Source of the DNA: Lactiplantibacillus paraplantarum
Lineage (GTDB): Bacteria > Bacillota > Bacilli > Lactobacillales > Lactobacillaceae
Direction: 5' to 3'
DNA: 64,000 bases
Assembly: GCF_003641145.1 (NCBI RefSeq)
Contig: NZ_CP032744.1
Location: forward strand, 2,170,001-2,234,000
Made by a program: the position numbers and the translations under genes. Shown here piece after piece: positions 6,551 through 13,303 of this stretch (its first letter is position 1; every line of letters begins with the position of its first letter). The notes under the pieces were generated by a model that saw nothing but the letters and a program-made list of their open reading frames with translations, was not told where the DNA came from and did not search any database.

Positions 6551-7936
6551 TAGTAAAAAATGATTACTTTGGAGGAAATCTGTATGGATGAATCAAATTC
6601 AGTCAGCACGCCAATATTGTCAATTCCAGAATCAACTAACTACTGGTTAGTGAGGGCTGATGGTGGAAAATATTACTCTGATTTTTTAGAGGACGGATTC
6701 ATTGCAATTGCTAATAACAAAATAACCATTGCATCCATTAACAAACGGAAGCAAAGTTCTAATTCAAATAATATTAACTACAGAGAACTATATCTTGATG
6801 CATATCCAAACGAAAGTAACCAGACTGCAGGTCTTCGTGCTAACCAGATTCGTAGATTTGCCAGCACTATGAAAATTAACGATATCGTGCTGGTACCTGC
6901 TAAAAACTCAACAAATTTTCTTATCGGAGTTATTACTAGCAGTGCATATGATGCTAATCAAGCTAATATCACTAAAAAGATCGATCTTCAAACATTAAAT
7001 GCAAATCATTCTACTATTTGCCCGTATACTAAACGTCGAGACGTAACTTGGATTAAAGAAATTTTTAAAAATCAGCTTCCCAAAGGATTGTTGTGGGCAT
7101 TATCAGCCCATGAAGCATTATTTCATATACAATCAATTGACGATATTAATTCAATTGACCGTCTCTTTAGCCCACTTTATATTAAAAACAAAAATGTTCA
7201 CTTTCTTATCAGTGCTGGCACAAACGAAAACTTAACCATGAAACAATGGGATGAATTTATTTCTATTTTGAAGACTGCTGATATTGATCCAAAATTAATA
7301 AAGGTGGATATTCGCCGTAATTCGCCTGTCTCTATGAATTTAATCGCTACTGTAATAAAAATAAATGAGCTCTATAAATTATATAAAGCCATAGAGCCTT
7401 TTTTAGAAGCAGGAGTCTTAACCACTGGCACAGGTGGAACCTTACTTTTCGCATGGCGTGTAATTGGTGGTAAACGTGGTAAGGAACTGGGATTAGTAGA
7501 ATGGTGTCAAGAAATTTATAGACAGCATTTAGAAAATAAAAAGCTTAAATACAAAGTTAATTATAAGATAGCTAAGCAAAAAGATTCAGAGTTAAAACGA
7601 GCAAAATTACATCCTAAAGTTAGTGGAACCTTAATTCTACCTGAAAGTAAATCCATGAATCAGGATCAGGAATCACTTTCGCAATCAACAAAGTTACGGG
7701 AAAAACAATCAAAAAAAGTACTACTAAATCAGCTTGTCGAGTTATTAATATACTTATCACTTTCAGCCAAAAAGTAATTGTTGTTGATAATAACCAGTAA
7801 GCCCAGATCTTTTTTAACATTGCTTTCCCCCCTTTTTTATAATTATACTCCTAATAAAACATCTTAGAGATGGTATTATTTAGCAATGAATTGTCAATTA
7901 AATGTGAAGTTACAAATCATTGTCACTCGCTTAGTA
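6541..7936 (+). repeat. 15-bp direct repeat of the tRNA-Gly 3' end flanking a one-gene insert
   Basis: GTCACTCGCTTAGTA is found at 6541-6555 (the end of tRNA-Gly) and again, identical, at 7922-7936. The coordinates span both copies and the intervening gene. A repeat of a tRNA 3' end on the far side of an inserted segment is how site-specific integration into tRNA genes usually looks, but no second recombinase gene lies within the insert. Confidence 0.65.
6584..7777 (+). CDS. Putative defence or exclusion protein with EVE/PUA-like N-terminus
   Basis: A 397-residue protein starting at ATG 6584 behind GGAGGAAATC (the frame is open from 6560). The N-terminal segment NYWLVRADGGKYYSDFLEDG, followed by FIAIANNK, resembles the opening of restriction-system and Mrr-like proteins that carry a PUA/EVE-type domain, usually a modified-base reader. 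Residues about 270-310 contain a Gly/Thr-rich, partly hydrophobic patch (TTGTGGTLLFAWRVIGG); the C-terminus is basic and then hydrophobic. No nuclease motif is certain. It lies in the repressor-integrase interval, a frequent site of defence cargo, and is flanked by 15-bp direct repeats. Function is inferred. Confidence 0.5.
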   Translation: MDESNSVSTPILSIPESTNYWLVRADGGKYYSDFLEDGFIAIANNKITIASINKRKQSSNSNNINYRELYLDAYPNESNQTAGLRANQIRRFASTMKINDIVLVPAKNSTNFLIGVITSSAYDANQANITKKIDLQTLNANHSTICPYTKRRDVTWIKEIFKNQLPKGLLWALSAHEALFHIQSIDDINSIDRLFSPLYIKNKNVHFLISAGTNENLTMKQWDEFISILKTADIDPKLIKVDIRRNSPVSMNLIATVIKINELYKLYKAIEPFLEAGVLTTGTGGTLLFAWRVIGGKRGKELGLVEWCQEIYRQHLENKKLKYKVNYKIAKQKDSELKRAKLHPKVSGTLILPESKSMNQDQESLSQSTKLREKQSKKVLLNQLVELLIYLSLSAKK

Positions 7937-7955
7937 CCCCTTTATTGGGGTATAT
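7935..7955 (+). terminator. Small terminator-like hairpin upstream of int
   Basis: TACCCC, loop TTTATT, GGGGTA, followed by TATATTTT. It starts at the last bases of the second 15-bp repeat copy and separates the putative defence gene from the integrase. Confidence 0.5.
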
Positions 7956-8026
7956 ATTTTCAGCTCAAAGGAACATACGTTTGGGAATGTCAACCTATTG
8001 TTATTTCCAGTTGGGAGGAATAAAAC

Positions 8027-9148
8027 ATGTCAGTAACCAAACTTAATAATGGTAAATGGCAGGCCCGTGTCTCTTATAAAGATGATGACGGTAACTATAA
8101 GTCGGTTACTCATTTAGAAAAGCGCAAAACTGACGCTGTTGAGTGGGAAACTAAAACTAAAAATGCTCTGCTGGAAGGTGCTGACTTATCACGTAGCACC
8201 GAGAGTCTAAAGCACTACTTTCTTGATTGGATCAGAATTTACAAAACTGACGGCGTATCGCGTCATACCCACGAGCTATATATGGGCAATTGGCGTCACA
8301 TCTCTGCATATTTTAAAGATCGACCTATGAGCGCAATTAAACGGCCGGATTATCAGAAATTTCTGAATGAATTTGGTCGCAGTCATGGAATTGCCACATC
8401 TCACAAACTTCATCAACAAGTACACACCGCAATCAAGGACGCTGTAGCCGATGGTATTCTAAAACGTGACTTTGCTTACAAGGCACACGTCACTGGACGC
8501 CCTCCTAAGCCCGTAGAGGAAAAGTATTTGACGTTGCCCGATTATAAGAAGCTGCGTAAATACCTCATTAAAACGGCTGATTATGACCACATGACTATGC
8601 TGATGATGCTGTTTCAATTAGAAACTGGAACCAGGTTCGAGGAAGCTGCTGGTCTGACGTGGGATAATTTGGATTTGAATAATGGAATAGTTCACATTAA
8701 ACAGCAGTGGGACGCTCGTAGACAGACTTTTCGTCCAACTAAGGGAAATGGACAGGCCGATGGAGATATAACCATAGGACCCGCCTACTGTCGTTTTATG
8801 AGGAGCTATCGTAGCACGCAGAAAGATTATTTAGAATTGCACGAAATGAAGAATCCTAAGAACCTCGTATTTTGGTCTAAACTAGGAAAAATCGTGGGCA
8901 ATGGGAATGCAAACGAAGAGCTAGGACGTATTTGTAACCGTCTAAAGATCAACAAAGTTACAACACACGCCATGAGGCACACACACGCTTCGATTCTTAT
9001 CTTAAATCATGAGTCCCTTCCCTATGTTCAACATCGCCTTCGACATCAAAAACTAGAAACGACCGTTAACACCTACGTCCATCTTATTGAAGAAGAAAAC
9101 GGCGTGTCAGATAAGAAGGCTACCGAGCTAATGGACGAAGGATTTTAA
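8027..9148 (+). CDS. int: Phage-type tyrosine integrase
   Basis: A 373-residue site-specific recombinase. The N-terminal arm-type DNA-binding domain (NGKWQARVSYKDDDGNYKSV) is followed by a SAM-like core-binding domain (about 65-160) and a catalytic domain. Catalytic residues are visible: Arg in LETGTRFEEAAGLTW, H-x-x-R in HAMRHTHASI, then HRLRHQKLETT and the nucleophile in NTYVHL. Length is normal for phage and Tn916-type integrases. GGAGG precedes ATG 8027. Downstream are a strong terminator and, about 230 bp away, the 3' end of tRNA-Glu, the probable attachment site. The other attachment site must lie left of the window. Confidence 0.95.
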   Translation: MSVTKLNNGKWQARVSYKDDDGNYKSVTHLEKRKTDAVEWETKTKNALLEGADLSRSTESLKHYFLDWIRIYKTDGVSRHTHELYMGNWRHISAYFKDRPMSAIKRPDYQKFLNEFGRSHGIATSHKLHQQVHTAIKDAVADGILKRDFAYKAHVTGRPPKPVEEKYLTLPDYKKLRKYLIKTADYDHMTMLMMLFQLETGTRFEEAAGLTWDNLDLNNGIVHIKQQWDARRQTFRPTKGNGQADGDITIGPAYCRFMRSYRSTQKDYLELHEMKNPKNLVFWSKLGKIVGNGNANEELGRICNRLKINKVTTHAMRHTHASILILNHESLPYVQHRLRHQKLETTVNTYVHLIEEENGVSDKKATELMDEGF

Positions 9149-9311
9149 AAAATGATAATTTTGTGATTGCTGTAGTCCTTGTGCCGCAAGGGATTACAAA
9201 ATCATTTGTTAATTTTTCTTCCAAAAAATGCTATATTTTGGCTACTTTTTTCGTTTTTGGAAGAATCGTGGAAGAACATATCGTGTTTGAGTGGTTTTCG
9301 AGTGTAAAACA

Positions 9312-9351
9312 AAAGCACCAAAACGCCTTTATATCAGCGTTTTGGTGCTTT
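9312..9351 (+). terminator. Terminator after the integrase
   Basis: AAAGCACCAAAACGC pairs perfectly with GCGTTTTGGTGCTTT around a ten-base loop. Confidence 0.75.
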
Positions 9352-9377
9352 GTCGTTTCTCTATATTTGTCGACTTA

Positions 9378-9450
9378 TCACCCGCACGGGGATCGAACCC
9401 GTAACTCCGCCTTGAGAGGGCGACGTCTTAACCAATTTGACCAGCGGGCA
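9378..9450 (-). tRNA. tRNA-Glu (anticodon CTC), probable prophage attachment site
   Basis: On the minus strand: acceptor TGCCCGC / GCGGGTG with two G-T pairs, D-arm starting GGTCAAATTGG, anticodon arm TCGCC CTCTCAA GGCGG with anticodon CTC, T-arm ACGGG TTCGATC CCCGT. It resembles Bacillus-type tRNA-Glu. Its 3' end faces the integrase, so the T-arm and acceptor end are the likely attB/attL core (inference from the usual integrase-tRNA layout). No CCA is encoded. Confidence 0.85.
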
Positions 9451-9498
9451 CAAATTCATTTACTATCTTACCGAATGATAAGCGGCTTGTCAAATCAA

Positions 9499-9705
9499 TT
9501 ATGACTTTTGCCATCGAAAAACCGTAACAACAGCTAGCCCAACGAATAAAATCAAACAATAAACAACACTGCCCCAAAAAACGAATGTCAATAATTGCGG
9601 TAACAAAAAATTACGCATAACCGCTAAGCCGATTGACGTGACAGCCCAGACGATCAGCTGTTGACGTAAATGATTAAATAAACGATCTAATTCTGATTTA
9701 GACAC
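9499..9705 (-). CDS. Small two-helix membrane protein
   Basis: A 68-residue protein starting with GTG behind GAAGGTGAGTAC. After a charged N-terminus (MSKSELDRLFNHLRQQ) it has two membrane segments (about 18-37 and 41-62) and a short basic tail. It marks the start of ordinary chromosome on the right side of the integration site. No family is recognised. Confidence 0.6.
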   Translation of the reverse strand: MSKSELDRLFNHLRQQLIVWAVTSIGLAVMRNFLLPQLLTFVFWGSVVYCLILFVGLAVVTVFRWQKS

Positions 9706-9796
9706 GTACTCACCTTCCCATCAATTAGTTTAGTCATCTACCGCTACTAAGTTCAAGCAAAAATACAAAAAACATGCATAAAGTTTCACCAAAGTC

Positions 9797-9825
9797 TTGA
9801 CAGTATTTGATGGAAAAGTTACTAT
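9797..9825 (+). promoter_or_regulatory. Promoter of tRNA-Gln
   Basis: TTGACA (9797-9802), a 17-bp spacer and TACTAT (9820-9825), 15 bp before the tRNA. Confidence 0.75.
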
Positions 9826-9839
9826 TAAATAGTTGTTAT

Positions 9840-9912
9840 TGGGTATTCGCCAAATTGGTAAGGCAGCGGACTCTGAATCCGTAATTTACTGGTTCGAGCC
9901 CAGTATACCCAA
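9840..9912 (+). tRNA. tRNA-Gln (anticodon CTG)
   Basis: Acceptor TGGGTAT / ATACCCA, D-arm with CCAAATTGGTAAGG, anticodon arm GCGGA CTCTGAA TCCGT with anticodon CTG, T-arm ACTGG TTCGAGC CCAGT. The U1-A72 pair is typical of tRNA-Gln. A promoter precedes it and a terminator follows, so it is a single-gene transcript. Confidence 0.9.
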
Positions 9913-9927
9913 TTAGAATTAATGATT

Positions 9928-9965
9928 AAACACTAACGTAGGTTTGACCTACGTTAGTGTTTTTT
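9928..9965 (+). terminator. Terminator of tRNA-Gln
   Basis: AACACTAACGTAGG and CCTACGTTAGTGTT with loop TTTGA, then TTTTG. Confidence 0.85.
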
Positions 9966-10110
9966 GTTAATTATGGCTAAGTAGATGAAATTTTCTTTTT
10001 TCGCCAACAAAATAGTTTACGGACTTGAATCGGGGTTTATAATAGATTATGTAGACTGTCTGTGAAGCCTTTTAAATCGTCACTATTTTGAAATCAATAC
10101 AAAGGAGATA

Positions 10111-10344
10111 ATGTTGTTGGTATACAAAGATGTTTTTGGTATCGATCACGATGATTGTCACATTGTCCAGACGCGGCACGAGTTTAACCGGATCTTCATC
10201 ATTGAGAATGAAGTTGGCTCGCGTTTTACTTGCATCAAGGATGGTGCCCCACTAGAAAAGAAGATGTCCGGACACTGGAAGTATGCAAAAGCTAGCGATG
10301 CCCCGAAAAACTATGCTGTTCCTTACAAGGCTCAGAAAAACTAA
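10111..10344 (+). CDS. Hypothetical protein (77 aa)
   Basis: A small soluble protein (LVYKDVFGIDHDDCHIVQTR) with several aromatic and charged residues and no motif known to me. AAAGGAG lies eight bases before ATG. TATAAT at 10038-10043 is a possible -10 element. It is followed after 20 bp by a small membrane protein gene, and both end at the terminator 10646-10687, so they form one operon. Confidence 0.6.
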   Translation: MLLVYKDVFGIDHDDCHIVQTRHEFNRIFIIENEVGSRFTCIKDGAPLEKKMSGHWKYAKASDAPKNYAVPYKAQKN

Positions 10345-10364
10345 CACCCATTGAAAAGAGGATT

Positions 10365-10640
10365 ATGATGCGGCGTTATCAACCGTCACCCAAATCAAAT
10401 GGTCGGGTCCACCACTCGATCAGTCATAACACCAACCCCTACTATGGTCAACGTGGTGCCGATTGGGTCAAGAACACGAATGCTTCGTTGTTCAACGCCC
10501 AACATGAGCGCTCCCAAGCAAAGAATCACGTTGAGCGCCAAGTTCGTCACAGTATGCGTCAAGTGCTATGGGTGGTCGTGGCAATTATCACGATGTTACT
10601 TGGTGGTTTTATCTTATTCTCGTTTGCAATCAATATTTAA
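10365..10640 (+). CDS. Small single-pass membrane protein
   Basis: A 91-residue protein with a polar N-terminal two thirds rich in His, Asn, Ser and Arg and one C-terminal membrane helix (QVLWVVVAIITMLLGGFILF). The shape suggests a tail-anchored protein with a cytoplasmic basic domain. AAAAGAGG precedes its start. No family is recognised. Confidence 0.6.
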   Translation: MMRRYQPSPKSNGRVHHSISHNTNPYYGQRGADWVKNTNASLFNAQHERSQAKNHVERQVRHSMRQVLWVVVAIITMLLGGFILFSFAINI

Positions 10641-10645
10641 TGACA

Positions 10646-10687
10646 AAAGAGCAATTCAGCTTATTTGACAGCCGAATTGCTCTTTTT
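10646..10687. terminator. Bidirectional terminator between converging genes
   Basis: AAAGAGCAATTC and GAATTGCTCTTT with a 16-base loop, followed by a T run on the plus strand and an A run before it. It serves the 10365 gene and the minus-strand MarR operon. Confidence 0.8.
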
Positions 10688-10688
10688 A

Positions 10689-11174
10689 TTAACCTTTTAT
10701 TTCCTTGGTATCTACTAAAACTTTACTGACCATTCGAAGCTCATCAGTTAATTCAGAAGTTCGAATCCGGCCAAATTCATCTAGGAACTTACCGAGGCGT
10801 TCTTCGTTAACTTTTTCAATGACTCGCGCCAATTTTTCCCCTTTCGCGGTCAACGTTAAGTAACGATACCGGCGATCATAAGGATCAATGTTTAGCACAA
10901 TTAAATCATTGTTGATCAAGTAAGTGAGCTTCCTTGAAATCGCTGAAGAAGAAACGTGGCGGTCAGCGGCTAGCTCTTTCACCGTAATTCGGTGATCAGT
11001 GCTATGGTCAAGATAGTAAAGAATCAAGAACTGTTCAAACGACACATCTGCATCAGTCACCATCGTTTGGATAATCTCACGAAGATGGCTTTCGAGCCAG
11101 GACATGCCCACTAAAACTTTCTCGAACAGTTCCGCATCGTCGTACTTGGCTTTTTTGGTATTAGTCTTCATCAT
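10689..11174 (-). CDS. MarR-family transcriptional regulator
   Basis: A protein of about 161 residues with the MarR winged-helix fold: helical start, HTH in ITVKELAADRHVSSSAISRK, and the wing D-P-Y-D-R-R-Y-R-Y-L-T-L-T-A-K-G, a family hallmark. An in-frame ATG at 11192 lacks a ribosome binding site; the start at 11174 has a weak GGGG six to ten bases upstream, so the start is uncertain. It follows the coiled-coil protein gene by a short gap and is probably the last gene of the adhesin transcript. Its proximity makes it a candidate regulator of that locus (inference). Confidence 0.85.
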   Translation of the reverse strand: MMKTNTKKAKYDDAELFEKVLVGMSWLESHLREIIQTMVTDADVSFEQFLILYYLDHSTDHRITVKELAADRHVSSSAISRKLTYLINNDLIVLNIDPYDRRYRYLTLTAKGEKLARVIEKVNEERLGKFLDEFGRIRTSELTDELRMVSKVLVDTKEIKG

Positions 11175-11227
11175 TATTAAAACCCCATTCATGCGTCACG
11201 TTCAAGGCATCATCAACAACCCCGTGA

Positions 11228-13204
11228 TTAGGCACGGACTTCTGCTGCTGGCATCACCGTAATTTCAAGATCACGCGTCATTTGTTTTTCAATCGCAGTC
11301 TGAACATCATGATCCGTCACAACTAAGCTTGACAACTTACTCTTACCGCTAATGATATCCTGAACATGTTGGTTATCCAAATCATCCGCAGATACAATTG
11401 GTAAAAGATGGAAGCTTTCATTGGTTGCTTGCAAACACTGGTCGAATAATGGTGAATTAATGCCCATCACTAACACACTGTTTTGTTGTTGTAAGACTGA
11501 TGCCAACCACCAGTTCAATAATTGAGTTTCAGAATGGAAGACATTCGTAATGGCCTCTTCCTTATTCACTAATTGAATAGATAGTTCATGATTACTACCG
11601 TATTGCTTGACCATTGCTAAAGAGTGGTCCGGACGATAGAAGTTTTCTAAAGTAACTTGCGAGTTATTTGTCCGGTCAAGGTATTGGGTGACAGATAAGA
11701 ACCCAGCAGCATCGTAGACGTCACGTCGAGTAGCCAGTGAACCATTAAAGTATGTCATGTACCAAATAGCACCATTCTTACGATACTTCAACGTCATGAT
11801 TGGCGTCCCACCATCATCGGCAATTGACACAATCTGCTGGTCAGCATTACGTTTATATTGCCATGCTGGATTATCAGGTAATTCTGGCTTAGTCTTCGCA
11901 ACCGCACCCGGAACCTTCGCTTGAATCGTATAGTACATATTATATAATCCGGTACGCTTATCAACGAGTCCAGCCGCTTGATAATTATTCCAAATATCTG
12001 GCAAACTATCATTATAGTTGACAGTAATCACGTTGGCATTATCCTTAACTTCACTCTTCAATAAGCCCATAATCATTTCCATTGAAGCTTTTTCTTCACT
12101 AGATAATGACTGAATCAGGTCCGTGCTGAATAAGAAGTATTTTGCGGACTGATCGAATTCAACGGGTGATACTAAGTGCGTTGTCCCGTAATCCGATTTT
12201 AACTTTGCATCGATTCCTTCAACCTTTTGTTGCAAACCTTTAACAATCGTTGCGTTTTGATCGTAGTCATGTTGTAGCCGATTAATCTTCTGGTTGATCA
12301 AGTTAAGTGAACGTTCCTGTTCGTCTTGGGCACTCTTCTTTTTACGATCATAGGCCACTAACGCATCTTGAGCGGTATGTAAGTCTTTTTCCGCACTCGT
12401 AATCGCGTGTTCTTTCCGCGAACGTTCACGGGTTTCAGTCTGTTCACGTTTCTGGAGTTTCACGAGTTCACTGTTGATTGCGTCACTCTTTTGATACAGG
12501 TCCTGAGCTTGCTTTTCTTGTTGCTTCATCAAAACGAATAACTTCTTCAAGTCTTGTTCGCCTTGAATTGCTTTACGCATATCAGCTTCATTCTGCTTGA
12601 GATCAGCTAATGATTGTTCTGACTGCGTAATCTTCTTTTCTAACGATTTGATGGTCTGATCGCTCTTAGCAAGAGCTTTCTTAGCATCATCATAACGTTT
12701 TTGAGAAGCATTGATGGTCTTAACCATTCCTTGCCGTTCACCATCATTAGTATTAACAACTTTATCCTGCTTAGATAATGTGATCTTAGCATCTTTTAAC
12801 TGCTGTTCTAAGTTTAACTGTTCGGCGACTAAGGTTTCGTACTGTTGCTTTTCGTGCTTACGGTCTTGAACTAATTGAACCTTAAGCTCCCCGCGTAAAG
12901 TTTGGTATTGTTTGTTTAAATCAGCCATTTCACGTTCAATCGCCGCACTGTTCTTTGCCGCCGTTTGGGTAGCACGCCGTTGATTAACCCGGTTTTGACC
13001 CTTAACTGGGGCACTAGTCGAAGCCGTTACGCCACTGCTAGTTGGCCGGACACCGCTAGCCGACCGCACATTGGGGGTCGTGCTACTTTGGGTTGCCTTT
13101 GGTTTTGGCTTTTGAGCAGCAACGGTTGAAGTCGCCGTTGCACGCTCAGAATGATTACGATAATCCTCATTCTTATCTCTGCGCTTTTTATTGAACATCT
13201 TCAT
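11228..13204 (-). CDS. Coiled-coil protein with glycosyltransferase-accessory (GtfB-like) C-terminus
   Basis: A 658-residue protein; ATG 13204 is chosen because GGAGGAGTTGC lies just upstream. Residues 1-110 are basic then low-complexity Thr/Ser/Ala. About 95-340 form a long coiled coil (Gln/Lys/Glu heptads). From about 355 comes a folded domain containing TRRDVYDAAGFLSVTQYLDR and ENFYRPDHSLAM, the same pattern as RRDYYDTRGFLTVAQYFD and ETFFRPN in the GT4 enzyme at 20687. In GtfA/GtfB and TarM-type enzymes that region is the add-on beta domain (DUF1975). No nucleotide-sugar EX7E motif is seen, so this looks like a non-catalytic partner on a coiled-coil stalk. Function is inferred. Confidence 0.6.
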   Translation of the reverse strand: MKMFNKKRRDKNEDYRNHSERATATSTVAAQKPKPKATQSSTTPNVRSASGVRPTSSGVTASTSAPVKGQNRVNQRRATQTAAKNSAAIEREMADLNKQYQTLRGELKVQLVQDRKHEKQQYETLVAEQLNLEQQLKDAKITLSKQDKVVNTNDGERQGMVKTINASQKRYDDAKKALAKSDQTIKSLEKKITQSEQSLADLKQNEADMRKAIQGEQDLKKLFVLMKQQEKQAQDLYQKSDAINSELVKLQKREQTETRERSRKEHAITSAEKDLHTAQDALVAYDRKKKSAQDEQERSLNLINQKINRLQHDYDQNATIVKGLQQKVEGIDAKLKSDYGTTHLVSPVEFDQSAKYFLFSTDLIQSLSSEEKASMEMIMGLLKSEVKDNANVITVNYNDSLPDIWNNYQAAGLVDKRTGLYNMYYTIQAKVPGAVAKTKPELPDNPAWQYKRNADQQIVSIADDGGTPIMTLKYRKNGAIWYMTYFNGSLATRRDVYDAAGFLSVTQYLDRTNNSQVTLENFYRPDHSLAMVKQYGSNHELSIQLVNKEEAITNVFHSETQLLNWWLASVLQQQNSVLVMGINSPLFDQCLQATNESFHLLPIVSADDLDNQHVQDIISGKSKLSSLVVTDHDVQTAIEKQMTRDLEITVMPAAEVRA

Positions 13205-13246
13205 AATGCAACTCCTCCATAAACTTGATTGTTTGCTCAAAGAGTA

Positions 13247-13268
13247 GAAAGGTCATTGCTGACCTTTC
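13247..13268 (-). terminator. Hairpin between adhesin and coiled-coil genes
   Basis: GAAAGGTCA, loop TTGC, TGACCTTTC. The T run after it on the minus strand is interrupted (CTACTCTTTG), so it may be only a partial terminator or an mRNA-stabilising hairpin. Confidence 0.5.
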
Positions 13269-13303
13269 CATCCGTTCAGCAAATAATCAAGCTATTCTAA
13301 TTA

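Noticed and set aside
9163..9504. 113-residue plus-strand ORF after the integrase
   Set aside because: It runs through the integrase terminator and through the tRNA-Glu gene on the opposite strand, has no ribosome binding site, and its composition is not protein-like.
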